From assembly GCA_023421675.1 (NCBI GenBank), contig JAEZTC010000016.1, forward strand, positions 237,334-301,333: DNA of 64,000 bases, given 5' to 3'. Shown here piece after piece: positions 16,850 to 25,772 of this stretch. The notes under the pieces are model-generated. The model worked only from the letters and a program-made list of their open reading frames with translations. It did no database searches and was not told the origin of the DNA. Source of the DNA: Bacillota bacterium (GTDB lineage: Bacteria > Bacillota > Clostridia > Acetivibrionales > JANLFN01). The number at the start of each line of letters is the position of its first letter. Positions within the stretch are counted from its first letter, which is position 1. The translations under genes and the position numbers were made by a program.

Positions 16850-17365
16850 ATGATTACTATTAGAACTGAAAATTCCAAAGACTATGAAAAAGTTTTTGAG
16901 ATTCATTCCAGAGCTTTCAACAGGTTAAAGGAAGCGGAGCTGGTAAAGAGAATCAGATTGTCTGAAGGGTTTCTGCCTGAATTATCTCTTGTTGCGTTGT
17001 ATAATAATGAACTGGCAGGACATATTCTTTTCAGTGTAATTTTAGTTGAAAACGACAAGGATAAATATGAAGCATTGGCCTTATCCGCCCTTGCTGTATT
17101 ACCTGAGCTGCAGAATCGGGGAATAGGTTCGGAGTTAATAAGACAGGGCCTTGAAAGATGCAGGCAAAAGGGTTTTTTGTTTGTAGTTGTGCTTGGACTT
17201 CCTGATTTTTACCCAAGATTCGGTTTTCAGACTGCACGTTTTAATGGTATTCATCCGCCATTTCCGGTTCCTGATGAGGTATTCATGGTAAATCCTCTTA
17301 AAGAGGGGATTCTAGATAATATAAGTGGTGTTGTGAGGTATTCAAGCGCTTTTTCAAAGGTATGA
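16850..17365 (+). CDS. GNAT family N-acetyltransferase (YhbS-like)
   Basis: A 171-aa acetyltransferase with motif A in LSALAVLPELQNRGIGSELI and the FYPRFGFQTA segment typical of the YhbS branch. ATG 16850 is fixed by GGAGGAAG just upstream; a longer frame from GTG 16799 has no ribosome site. It is not closely related to the acetyltransferase before it. Confidence 0.85.
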   Translation: MITIRTENSKDYEKVFEIHSRAFNRLKEAELVKRIRLSEGFLPELSLVALYNNELAGHILFSVILVENDKDKYEALALSALAVLPELQNRGIGSELIRQGLERCRQKGFLFVVVLGLPDFYPRFGFQTARFNGIHPPFPVPDEVFMVNPLKEGILDNISGVVRYSSAFSKV

Positions 17366-17377
17366 TTCTATCAATAT

Positions 17378-17406
17378 TTGCCCAATTCAGTATCGAATGT
17401 TAAAAT
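17378..17406 (+). promoter_or_regulatory. Probable sigma-A promoter for 5'-nucleotidase gene
   Basis: TTGCCC (17378-17383) and TAAAAT (17401-17406) are spaced 17 bp. Confidence 0.45.
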
Positions 17407-17443
17407 GAATGAAGACATGTAAGTGAACTTAAGGGGGTTCATT

Positions 17444-18352
17444 ATGCCTGGGGTGTTGGAAAATAAAATGGTTATTGCTATTTCCTCAAGAGCACTGTTC
17501 GATCTTGATGACAGTGACAGAGTTTATCGTGAAGAAGGACTTGCAAAGTTTGTAGAATACCAGACTATGCATGAAGACCATTGTTTGGGTACTGGAGTTG
17601 CGTTTCCGCTTATTAAAAGACTTCTGAATATAAAATATCCTGATAGTGACGAAAATGCTTTTGAAGTCATTTTGGTTTCCAGAAATAATGCTAATACTGG
17701 TCTGCGTGTTTTTAATTCAATAGAAAAATACAAACTTAATATAACAAGGGCTGCTTTTACAAGCGGACATCCACCTTATGAATATTTGAGAGCTTTTAAT
17801 TCCTCGCTGTTTCTATCTGCTGAACATGAGGATGTAAGACTTGCACTTAAGAATAATTTTGCAGCTGCAGCTATTTTAAAGGGTGTAGATTACCGCGATG
17901 ACGATACTGATGAATTAAGAATAGCCTTTGATGGTGATGCGGTACTTTTTAGTGATGAGGCAGAGAAAATTTTTCAAGAAAAGGGTCTGGAGGAATTCAA
18001 GAAAAGTGAAAGCGACAACAGTGATATTCCGTTGACTCCCGGACCTTTCAAAAACTTTTTACTGGGCTTAAATAACATACAAAAAGCCTTTGAGAACACT
18101 GAAAAGAAGCCCATACGTACTGCTTTGGTAACAGCCAGAAATTCACCGTCGCATAAACGGGCGATAAAAACCTTAAGACACTGGGGAATTAATATTGACG
18201 AGTCGTTTTTCCTTGGTGGTTTAAGTAAGGTTCCGATACTTGAAATTTTCAAACCACACATTTACTTTGATGACCAAAATACCTACTGCGAGCCTGCTTC
18301 AAGTGTTGTACCAACCGGACAGGTGCTCTATGGAGTAAAAAATGAAGCTTAA
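17444..18352 (+). CDS. Cytosolic 5'-nucleotidase (NT5C1-type)
   Basis: A 302-aa protein resembling the 5'-nucleotidase family of eukaryotic NT5C1A/B (PF06189). Visible are the N-terminal AISSRALFDLDD, where Asp residues stand in for the HAD-like nucleophile region, RNNANTGLRVF, LRIAFDGDAVLFSDEAE and LGGLSKVPILEIFKPHIYFDDQ. It would release nucleosides from 5'-mononucleotides in the cytoplasm. ATG 17444 has AAGGGGG six bases upstream; ATG 17423 is less likely. Confidence 0.8.
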   Translation: MPGVLENKMVIAISSRALFDLDDSDRVYREEGLAKFVEYQTMHEDHCLGTGVAFPLIKRLLNIKYPDSDENAFEVILVSRNNANTGLRVFNSIEKYKLNITRAAFTSGHPPYEYLRAFNSSLFLSAEHEDVRLALKNNFAAAAILKGVDYRDDDTDELRIAFDGDAVLFSDEAEKIFQEKGLEEFKKSESDNSDIPLTPGPFKNFLLGLNNIQKAFENTEKKPIRTALVTARNSPSHKRAIKTLRHWGINIDESFFLGGLSKVPILEIFKPHIYFDDQNTYCEPASSVVPTGQVLYGVKNEA

Positions 18353-18367
18353 TAATAATTGGATAAC

Positions 18368-18397
18368 AAAAAAAGCCCGATTTCTCGGGCTTTTAAT
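18368..18397. terminator. Bidirectional intrinsic terminator
   Basis: AAAAAAGCCCGA and TCGGGCTTTT pair around TTTC. Flanking A and T runs suit termination of both the nucleotidase gene and the convergent oxoamine synthase gene. Confidence 0.9.
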
Positions 18398-18400
18398 ATT

Positions 18401-19576
18401 TTATTTTAGTTGTGCAAATACCTTTTCAAATGCATTGAGTGCAAAATCCAACTGTTCCTTTGTATGAGTCGAAGTAAAGCTTGTTCTCAAAACAGCTTGG
18501 CCTTCAGGTACACCTGGTGCAATAAAAGGATTTACATAAACGCCTTCTTCAAGCAGCATTTTTGTTGCAATAAAGGTACGCTCGTTTTCCCAAGTCATTA
18601 CAGGAATTATCGGAGCATGGAATTCTCCAACCTGAATGTTAAGCCTTTCAAAGCCTGCATGCATGTATCTCCCGTTATCCCAGAGCCATTGTATGCGTTC
18701 GGGTTCCTTTTCTATTATATTAAGTGCTTCAAGTGCTGCGGCAGCATTTGCCGGAGGAATGGATGCACTGAATATAAATGGTCTGGAATGGTGTTTTATA
18801 AAATGGATGACATCATCACTCGCAGCAATAAATCCGCCAAGGCTTGCAAGTGATTTACTGAAGGTACTCATTACTATGTCAACTTCTGTTTCAAGACCAA
18901 AGTGTTCAGCTGTACCGGAACCTCTTTTACCCAAAACACCGAAACCGTGCGCATCGTCAACCATTGTTCTGGCATTATACTTTTTCGCTAGTTTTACTAT
19001 GTTTGGAAGGTCTGCAATTTCGCCTTCAACACTAAATACTCCGTCAACAACTATCAATATACCGTTTTCTTCAGGTATCTTTTTTAATATTCTTTCAAGG
19101 TCGTTCATGTCATTGTGGTTATATTTCAGAACTTTTGCAAAGCTTAATCGGCAGCCATCAACAACGCTGGCATGATTTTTTTCATCACATATTATGTAAT
19201 CGTTTCTTCCTGCGATAGTTGACAGGATACCCAGATTTGTTTGAAATCCGGTACTGTATGTCATACAAGCTTCTTTTCTAACAAATTTAGCCAAACGTTC
19301 TTCGAGTTCTACGTGTATATCCAGTGTGCCGTTCATATATCTGGAACCTGAGCAACCTGAACCATATTTCTCAACAGCCTTTATAGTAGCTTCCTTAACC
19401 CTTGGGTCAGATGTAAGTCCAAGGTAATTATTTGAACCCAACATAATTGTTCTTTTTCCATTAATTATTACTTCTGTATCCTGACCTGATTCAAGGACAT
19501 GGAAATAAGGATAAATACCTGCAGCCATTACTTCCCTTGCAATGGTATAATTCCTACACTTTTCAAAAATATCCAT
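18401..19576 (-). CDS. Alpha-oxoamine synthase (KBL/BioF/serine palmitoyltransferase family)
   Basis: A 391-aa PLP enzyme that condenses an amino acid with an acyl-CoA. Signatures are GSNNYLGLTSDPRV, YGSGCSGSRYMNGT, VDDAHGFGVLG and the PLP-lysine region STFSKSLASLGG. The family includes glycine C-acetyltransferase, 8-amino-7-oxononanoate synthase and serine palmitoyltransferase. The N-terminal GIYPYFHVLESGQDTEV resembles, in my memory, the serine-palmitoyltransferase-like branch of Bacteroidetes more than Kbl or BioF. No tdh or bio genes are adjacent. It diverges from a short-chain dehydrogenase gene across a 332-bp gap. Confidence 0.85.
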   Translation of the reverse strand: MDIFEKCRNYTIAREVMAAGIYPYFHVLESGQDTEVIINGKRTIMLGSNNYLGLTSDPRVKEATIKAVEKYGSGCSGSRYMNGTLDIHVELEERLAKFVRKEACMTYSTGFQTNLGILSTIAGRNDYIICDEKNHASVVDGCRLSFAKVLKYNHNDMNDLERILKKIPEENGILIVVDGVFSVEGEIADLPNIVKLAKKYNARTMVDDAHGFGVLGKRGSGTAEHFGLETEVDIVMSTFSKSLASLGGFIAASDDVIHFIKHHSRPFIFSASIPPANAAAALEALNIIEKEPERIQWLWDNGRYMHAGFERLNIQVGEFHAPIIPVMTWENERTFIATKMLLEEGVYVNPFIAPGVPEGQAVLRTSFTSTHTKEQLDFALNAFEKVFAQLK

Positions 19577-19908
19577 CTTAACGTTTTTCCCCTTTTTGAA
19601 TATAATGTTTATGCTTTAATCAAATTGTCATAAGAATAGACATTCTATTTTGACGTTGCCAAAAAACGTACAGAATTATTTTAACACATAATTGTAAATA
19701 AAAAAACAAGCTATTTTATATTCTTTGGCTGAATAAAGCACAACAAGATAATTAATCCTGATAAACTACAATACGGGATAATAGGTAAAATGTCTGAAAA
19801 GACTAATTCGCTGACATCTTTTTTTTAAAATGTTGCATACCAAATCGTACATATATATAATGAATTTATCTGAAAATCCAAAAATTATTGGAGAGAGGTA
19901 AATAATTT
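19577..19908. other. 332-bp divergent intergenic region
   Basis: AT-rich spacer between the oxoamine synthase (minus) and the short-chain dehydrogenase (plus). It holds the dehydrogenase promoter described separately. I see no RNA gene and no ORF with a ribosome site. Confidence 0.5.
19833..19861 (+). promoter_or_regulatory. Sigma-A promoter for short-chain dehydrogenase gene
   Basis: TTGCAT (19833-19838) and TATAAT (19856-19861) are spaced 17 bp, giving a leader of about 40 nt. Confidence 0.75.
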
Positions 19909-20742
19909 ATGAAATACGTTTATGGAAACGTAGTACTGGTTACCGGCGCTTCTTCAGGCATTGGGAAATCTATTGCCGAATATCTTATGAAAAATGGTTT
20001 TAAGGTATACGGAACATCAAGAAACGTTCCGGGCGGCAGTGGAAAACTCATTGCATCAGAGGGCGAAGGTTTTATTAAGATGGTTCAGCTTGATGTATGT
20101 AATGAGTCTTCGGTTACTGAAGCTATAAAATATATAACAGACCAAGAAGGAAGCATTGACATAGTTATTAATAATGCCGGTTATGGGATTGCCGGTTCGG
20201 TTGAGGATACCGACCCTTCAGAAGCCTTTGGACAGTTTGACACCAATTTCTTCGGTGTACATAGAGTTTGCAGGAATGTTATACCTATTATGAGAGCCCG
20301 CAAAAAGGGGCTTATAATCAATATGTCCTCTGTTGCCGGACTAATTTCCATACCGTACCAATCCATGTATAGTGCAAGCAAATATGCAATGGAAGCAATG
20401 ACTGAAGCAATGCGGATCGAACTTGGACAATTTGGCATTAAGGTTTCCTTAGTAGAACCTGGAGACACCAAAACAGGCTTTACAGGGAGCAGACAGAATG
20501 TTAAAGCTGCTAACGAGGACTCAGCTTATTATAAAAAATTCATAAAGTCTATTGAAACAATGGCTAAATCTGAAATGAGCGGACCTGACCCTTTAATAGT
20601 TGCAAAGGTGGTAAAAAGAATAATCAGCAGAAAAAACCCTCCTGTAAGAAAGACAGTAGGATTATCCTATAAATTGATTGTATTTCTGAAAAGGCTGGTT
20701 CCATCAAGGTTACTTGTTTATATAGTTGGAAAGCTGTATTGA
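19909..20742 (+). CDS. Short-chain dehydrogenase/reductase
   Basis: A 277-aa classical SDR: nucleotide-binding TGASSGIGKSIAEYL at about residue 12, NNAGYG at about 88, catalytic Ser in NMSSVAG and YSASK (YxxxK) at about 157. The C-terminus is basic and hydrophobic (RKTVGLSYKLIVFLKRLVPSR), suggesting membrane contact and a lipid-like substrate, as in 3-ketosphinganine or retinol-type reductases. It is divergent from the oxoamine synthase, so a two-step condense-and-reduce pathway is possible but unproven. GGAGAGAGG precedes the ATG. Confidence 0.88.
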   Translation: MKYVYGNVVLVTGASSGIGKSIAEYLMKNGFKVYGTSRNVPGGSGKLIASEGEGFIKMVQLDVCNESSVTEAIKYITDQEGSIDIVINNAGYGIAGSVEDTDPSEAFGQFDTNFFGVHRVCRNVIPIMRARKKGLIINMSSVAGLISIPYQSMYSASKYAMEAMTEAMRIELGQFGIKVSLVEPGDTKTGFTGSRQNVKAANEDSAYYKKFIKSIETMAKSEMSGPDPLIVAKVVKRIISRKNPPVRKTVGLSYKLIVFLKRLVPSRLLVYIVGKLY

Positions 20743-20756
20743 TTGATACAAGTCAA

Positions 20757-20794
20757 GAAACACCTGTGCCATTATTGGTACAGGTGTTTTACTA
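20757..20794 (+). terminator. Intrinsic terminator after short-chain dehydrogenase
   Basis: AACACCTGTGCCA pairs with TGGTACAGGTGTT (one wobble) and is followed by a T run. Confidence 0.88.
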
Positions 20795-20813
20795 TATTTA
20801 GCTTATTACCATA

Positions 20814-20842
20814 TTGATTAATTCCTCAAAAGTGGATATAAT
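20814..20842 (+). promoter_or_regulatory. Sigma-A promoter of clpB
   Basis: TTGATT (20814-20819) and a consensus TATAAT (20837-20842) are spaced 17 bp. The CtsR-type site begins seven bases downstream of the -10. Confidence 0.8.
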
Positions 20843-20849
20843 ATATATA

Positions 20850-20866
20850 GGTCAAGGAAAGTCAAA
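20850..20866 (+). promoter_or_regulatory. CtsR-type heat-shock operator at clpB
   Basis: GGTCAAG-GAA-AGTCAAA fits the CtsR consensus RGTCAAA-NAN-RGTCAAA with one mismatch (G for A at the seventh base). It covers the expected transcription start of clpB, the usual position for CtsR repression of class III heat-shock genes. No HrcA CIRCE element is seen. Confidence 0.8.
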
Positions 20867-20924
20867 GTCAACTGAGACATTAACTAATTCATATACAATG
20901 ATTAAATAGTAGGTGGTGATTTTT

Positions 20925-23516
20925 ATGAACCAGGATAAATTTACTGAAAAGGCAGCTGAAGCAATAGGTGCTGCACAAGAAACTGCATTAAGGTACGGAC
21001 ACCAGCAGGTAGATGGGGAACATCTTCACCTGGCACTTTTAAACCAGGAAGATGGTATCATCCCCAGACTTATCAGCTTTATCGGTGAGAATGTATCACT
21101 TTTGATAAAGGATATTGAACGTGAACTGGAGAAAATTCCAAAGGTATTCGGAAACACAGCAAACCTTTATGCATCCAGAAGGCTTAACGAAATACTGCTT
21201 AGTGCAGAGGATGAAGCTAAGAAATTCAAGGATGAATATACAAGTGTGGAGCATATTTATATTGCACTGTTAAAAGAGCGCAGGACTCCCTCCGCGGCTA
21301 TTTTTACAAGGTATGGAATAACTCTTGAGAAGTTTTTGAATGCTTTAAGTAAGGTAAGAAGCAACCAGCGTATAACATCCAAAAATCCGGAAGAAACCTA
21401 TGAAGCTTTGAGAAGGTTTGGCAGAGACCTTGTTGAGCAGGCAAGACTGGGCAAAATGGACCCGGTTATCGGCCGTGATACTGAAATAAGGCGTGTTGTC
21501 AGAATACTGTCAAGAAGAACCAAAAACAATCCTGTACTTATAGGAGAACCGGGAGTAGGTAAAACAGCAGTTGTTGAAGGACTTGCACAGCGTATACTGA
21601 AAGGTGATGTACCCGAAAGTCTTAAGAATAAGACTATTTTTGCACTGGATATGGGCTCGTTGATTGCAGGGGCCAAATACAGGGGCGAATTTGAAGAAAG
21701 ACTTAAATCAGTTTTAACAGAGGTTGAGAAGTCTGATGGAAGGATAATACTTTTTATTGATGAGCTTCATAATATTGTAGGTGCGGGTAAGACAGAAGGT
21801 TCAATGGATGCCGGAAACATCCTCAAGCCTATGCTTGCAAGGGGAGAACTACATTGTATCGGAGCAACAACTCTTGATGAATACAGAAAATATATTGAAA
21901 AAGATGCTGCTCTTGAAAGAAGGTTTCAGCCTGTAATGGTAGATCAGCCAACAGTTGAGGATACCATTTCAATATTGAGGGGCTTGAAGGAAAAATTTGA
22001 AATACATCATGGAGTAAGAATTACGGACAATGCAATAATTGCATGTGCTGTGCTGTCTAACAGGTATATCAGCGACAGATTTCTTCCTGATAAGGCTATT
22101 GACCTTATGGATGAGGCAGCAGCTATGATAAGGACTGAAATAGACAGTATGCCTGCAGAGCTGGATGAAATAATGAGGAGAATAATGCAGCTTGAAATTG
22201 AGCAGCAGGCATTAAAGAAAGAAACTGACCCGGCTTCATTGGAACGCTTGAATGCTATAGAAAAGGAAATATACTCGCTAAAGGATAAGGCCTCAGGAAT
22301 GAAGGCACAATGGGAGCTTGAAAAAGAGAATATCAAGAAGGAAAAGGATTTAAAAGAGCAGATTGAAGCTGTAAAAAGAGAAATAGAGGCTGCCGAACGT
22401 ATATATGATCTTAATGAACTGGCAATTCTTAAGCATGGTAAGCTGCCTGAACTTGAGAAGGCACTTGAAGAGGAAAAGACAAGACAGCTTTCAAACAGCA
22501 GGAGGCTGCTTAAGGAGGAGGTTTCTGAAGAGGAAATATCAGAAATTGTTTCAAGATGGACGGGAATTCCGGTTACAAAGCTTGTGGAGAACGAAAAGGA
22601 TAAGCTTATGAATCTGGAAACAATTCTTCATAAAAGGGTAATAGGACAGGATGAGGCTGTAACAGCGGTTTCGGATGCAGTATTGAGGGCAAGATCAGGT
22701 CTTAAGGATATAACTAAGCCTATTGGTTCTTTCATATTCCTCGGACCTACCGGAGTGGGCAAAACAGAACTCGCAAAAGCCTTATCACAGGCGTTGTTTG
22801 ACAGTGAAGAAAACATTGTCAGGATAGATATGAGCGAATATATGGAAAAGCATACGGTTGCAAGGCTTATAGGTGCACCTCCCGGCTATGTCGGATATGA
22901 TGAAGGAGGTCAGCTTACTGAGGCAGTCAGAAGAAAACCGTATTGTGTAATTTTGTTTGATGAAATTGAGAAGGCACACCCGGATGTTTTTAATATTCTG
23001 CTCCAGATACTCGATGATGGAAGGCTGACAGACAGTCAAGGCAGGACGGTGAGCTTTAAAAACACTGTTATAATAATGACTTCAAATATAGGAAGTGGTT
23101 ATCTCCTGGAAGGCATAGACAAGGACGGAAATATCAGTGAAAAAGCAAAAGACAGCACTATGTCGGAAATGAAAATGAATTTTAAACCTGAATTTCTCAA
23201 CAGAATAGATGAAATAGTGATGTTTAAGCCGCTTCAAAAGGATGAAATAATTAAAATAATTGATTTGGCTCTGGATGAGGTTAGCAAGAGGCTTGAAACC
23301 CGTAAAATCTTACTGGAAGTAACTCTTGAGGCAAAGAAATTTATTGCAGATATGGCTTATTCACCTTTATATGGTGCCAGACCGGTAAAACGGTATATGC
23401 AAAAATATATTGAGACTGAAGTGGCGAAGCAGATCATTAAGGGTGAAGCAGTTGATAATTCAAAAATAAGGATAGACTGTGAAAACAGAAGCCTTACAAT
23501 AAAGACTCATGAGTAA
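20925..23516 (+). CDS. clpB: ATP-dependent disaggregase ClpB
   Basis: An 863-aa Hsp100 chaperone that resolves protein aggregates together with DnaK. Domain order: Clp_N double repeat (about 1-145), first AAA+ module with GEPGVGKT (about 208), coiled-coil middle domain (about 400-525, which marks ClpB rather than ClpC), second AAA+ module with GPTGVGKT (about 607), and the C-terminal ClpB_D2 small domain. ATG 20925 is preceded by AGGTGGTG; the GTG 20913 frame start is inside that site. A promoter and CtsR-type operator stand directly upstream, so heat induction is expected. Confidence 0.98.
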   Translation: MNQDKFTEKAAEAIGAAQETALRYGHQQVDGEHLHLALLNQEDGIIPRLISFIGENVSLLIKDIERELEKIPKVFGNTANLYASRRLNEILLSAEDEAKKFKDEYTSVEHIYIALLKERRTPSAAIFTRYGITLEKFLNALSKVRSNQRITSKNPEETYEALRRFGRDLVEQARLGKMDPVIGRDTEIRRVVRILSRRTKNNPVLIGEPGVGKTAVVEGLAQRILKGDVPESLKNKTIFALDMGSLIAGAKYRGEFEERLKSVLTEVEKSDGRIILFIDELHNIVGAGKTEGSMDAGNILKPMLARGELHCIGATTLDEYRKYIEKDAALERRFQPVMVDQPTVEDTISILRGLKEKFEIHHGVRITDNAIIACAVLSNRYISDRFLPDKAIDLMDEAAAMIRTEIDSMPAELDEIMRRIMQLEIEQQALKKETDPASLERLNAIEKEIYSLKDKASGMKAQWELEKENIKKEKDLKEQIEAVKREIEAAERIYDLNELAILKHGKLPELEKALEEEKTRQLSNSRRLLKEEVSEEEISEIVSRWTGIPVTKLVENEKDKLMNLETILHKRVIGQDEAVTAVSDAVLRARSGLKDITKPIGSFIFLGPTGVGKTELAKALSQALFDSEENIVRIDMSEYMEKHTVARLIGAPPGYVGYDEGGQLTEAVRRKPYCVILFDEIEKAHPDVFNILLQILDDGRLTDSQGRTVSFKNTVIIMTSNIGSGYLLEGIDKDGNISEKAKDSTMSEMKMNFKPEFLNRIDEIVMFKPLQKDEIIKIIDLALDEVSKRLETRKILLEVTLEAKKFIADMAYSPLYGARPVKRYMQKYIETEVAKQIIKGEAVDNSKIRIDCENRSLTIKTHE

Positions 23517-23530
23517 AAAGTCTGACAAAC

Positions 23531-23560
23531 AAAACCTGGAGAAATCCGGGTTTTATTTTG
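23531..23560 (+). terminator. Intrinsic terminator after clpB
   Basis: AACCTGGA and TCCGGGTT pair around GAAA, with a T-rich tail (TTTTATTTT). Confidence 0.85.
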
Positions 23561-23562
23561 TC

Positions 23563-23638
23563 TAATGTTTAGGAAACTATGGTTCTACGTTGATTTATTC
23601 ATTTCAGTTAAAAGCATTTCAAATAAAGTCTTCATTAC
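23563..23638 (+). repeat. Dispersed copy of the 101-bp repeat family
   Basis: The stretch from TAATGTTTAGGAAACTATGG through AAGCATTTCAAATAAAGTCTTC matches, with scattered changes, the tandem repeat units at 48098 and 48199. It sits just after the clpB terminator and before the DUF3189 gene. It lacks the A/T hairpin that ends the 48-kb units. Confidence 0.75.
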
Positions 23639-23692
23639 AACTTTCACTAATAAAATTTGGTTATGCTGCACATAATATTTTAGGGTGATATT

Positions 23693-24196
23693 ATGATATA
23701 CATTTATTATGATTTTGGCGGTACCCATACATCATCTATTGCGGCGGCCGTTCACTTGAAGTTGATACCTAACGACAAGGTACCCAGCAAGGATGAAGTT
23801 ATGAAAGTCCCAATGTTCGATAAATTATCATTTCAGGATAGGGCAAAAATCGTCTATCGTGGAACTGATGAAGACGGTAACAAGGTATTTACTCTGGGTC
23901 ATGGAATACATAAAAAGATGGTATTTTGCCTCCAGAATGCTATTTATATGCTTCATCAGCAATATGGATTTAATGAAAGGCTGGTTTTGTCATCTACTTC
24001 ACCGACAGTACCGCTTTCCATGACCTTTGGAGGTTTTTTTTCAAGAGCTCTGAAATTGAAATTTATTGGCAGACCTCTTTTAGTTAAAGGTGCCAGAAAA
24101 AACTTTAAAAAGATGGTGAAACTGGTTGAAATAACAAAAAATTCTGCAAGGGCAAATGAGCTTCCTGTATTGAATCTGGAGAATAAAGATTTATAG
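23693..24196 (+). CDS. DUF3189 family protein
   Basis: A 167-aa protein recognised as DUF3189 by YIYYDFGGTHTSSIAAAVHL at the start, YRGTDEDGNKVFTLGHG and the late GGFFSRALKLKFIGRPLL. The family is restricted to clostridia and related firmicutes and has no known biochemical role. The ATG follows a weak GGGTGAT site. It converges on the MATE gene with only 12 bp between stops. Confidence 0.8.
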   Translation: MIYIYYDFGGTHTSSIAAAVHLKLIPNDKVPSKDEVMKVPMFDKLSFQDRAKIVYRGTDEDGNKVFTLGHGIHKKMVFCLQNAIYMLHQQYGFNERLVLSSTSPTVPLSMTFGGFFSRALKLKFIGRPLLVKGARKNFKKMVKLVEITKNSARANELPVLNLENKDL

Positions 24197-24208
24197 TAAA
24201 AATCATTG

Positions 24209-25585
24209 TTATATTTCATCGTGTTTTATTACTTCCTTCTTCCATTTACCTGTAAAGTAATAAATCAGGTTAACCACCATTAAAATCACATTGCTTACTA
24301 CTATTGCAATCCAGATTCCTTTAAGCCCTAAAGCTGTACCTGAAAGTATAATTGCCAGAAGAATTCTTACAAACCAGATAGACAGTATTGAAAAAACCAT
24401 GGTAATTACTGTATGCCCTGCACCGTTAATGATACCTGTCAGCATATACATTATTGCATAGAACATGTATGAAAGGCTTACAATTCTCAGATATGTTTTG
24501 CCGATTGAAAGAACTTCCATATTATTTGCGATTCCGAATATGGATAGTATTTGTCCGGGGAAAATCAGAACAACTATAGTTATAACTACAGTAATACCAA
24601 TGGCCATAGTTATTCCCCATCTGAAAATATCCTTAATCCTTTCAGGCTTTCTTGCTCCAAGATTCTGGCCGGTGACAGTGGAAGCAGCTGCACCTATTGA
24701 CATTGAAGGCTGTGCTGCTACCGAATCAATACGGCTTGCAGCTCCATATGCACCTATAGCCGCATCTCCATATACATTTACAAAGGTTGTGATCACAGCA
24801 GAACCCACCGAAACGAGGGTTTGCTGAACTGCAGACGGTATGCCTATTTTAATTATCATCAGGCTTATATCCTTATCCAGCCGGAACTTTTTTGGGTTAA
24901 CCGAAAGTATATGCTTCTTTTTTCTGAGGTATATAAGACCAACTGCCATTGTAGAGCCCTGAGATATTATCGATGCATATGCTGCTCCGTTAAGGCCAAG
25001 CTTAGGGAACGGAGGTATGCCTATTATCAGCAGAGGATCAAGCACAGCGTTAAGAATAACCCCTACAATATAAAAAATCAAAGGTGTAATTGTATCACCG
25101 ATACCTCTGAGTATAGATGCTGCCAGATAAGCGAGAAACATTACAAGAAAGCTTACAAGTGAAATTTTAAGATAGCTTGAGGCTTCGCGGAATACACCTG
25201 CGGGGGTATTCATCAGCCTTAAAATTGGGTTGCTGAAGGCAATCCCGGCTACGGTAAGGATAACCCCTATTATAAGTACAATTGAAAATGAGTTGTTTAT
25301 TACTTTTTCAACCATTTCCATGTTTTTGGCTCCATAATATTGTGAAACCAATATGGTTGTTGCAATAGTTATACCTGATGAAATACCGATGAGTATCAGA
25401 ATTACCTGCATACTTACAGTGGTAGCTCCGATTCCGTCAGTTCCAACTATATGGCCTATCCATACTGTATTTATAATGCTATAAGCAAGTTGAAGCAGAT
25501 TTATTGCAAACATTGGAATTGATATCGATATCAGATGTTTTGGTATACTGCCCTCAGTAAAGCTTTTACCTATTGATTTAACCAT
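24209..25585 (-). CDS. MATE family efflux transporter
   Basis: A 458-aa membrane protein with twelve hydrophobic segments in two related halves, as in NorM-type Na+ or H+ coupled multidrug exporters. Typical pieces are LISISIPMFAINLLQLAYSI at the N-terminus, GISSGITIATTILVSQYYGAK and GAAASTVTGQNLGARKPERI in the second half. ATG 25585 is chosen since GGGGTG lies just upstream on the minus strand; the frame extends further to 25612 without a site. Confidence 0.9.
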   Translation of the reverse strand: MVKSIGKSFTEGSIPKHLISISIPMFAINLLQLAYSIINTVWIGHIVGTDGIGATTVSMQVILILIGISSGITIATTILVSQYYGAKNMEMVEKVINNSFSIVLIIGVILTVAGIAFSNPILRLMNTPAGVFREASSYLKISLVSFLVMFLAYLAASILRGIGDTITPLIFYIVGVILNAVLDPLLIIGIPPFPKLGLNGAAYASIISQGSTMAVGLIYLRKKKHILSVNPKKFRLDKDISLMIIKIGIPSAVQQTLVSVGSAVITTFVNVYGDAAIGAYGAASRIDSVAAQPSMSIGAAASTVTGQNLGARKPERIKDIFRWGITMAIGITVVITIVVLIFPGQILSIFGIANNMEVLSIGKTYLRIVSLSYMFYAIMYMLTGIINGAGHTVITMVFSILSIWFVRILLAIILSGTALGLKGIWIAIVVSNVILMVVNLIYYFTGKWKKEVIKHDEI

Positions 25586-25713
25586 ATGCACCCCGCTTAT
25601 ATTTTTCTGCAATACAAAGTTTGTGCATATTGGGTTATAATTATTTATGTAAATAATATGAATTGGTTGCTAGAAAATAAATAATAAAATTTGCCATTAT
25701 AAAGGGAACTAAA

Positions 25714-25742
25714 TTTACTTGTCTTAGTCTAAAATTTATAAT
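25714..25742 (+). promoter_or_regulatory. Probable sigma-A promoter for exported DUF3298-type protein
   Basis: TTTACT (25714-25719) and consensus TATAAT (25737-25742) are spaced 17 bp; ATG is 31 bp downstream of the -10. Confidence 0.6.
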
Positions 25743-25772
25743 CAAAAATAACTAAGAAAAGGGTGTCGTCAA

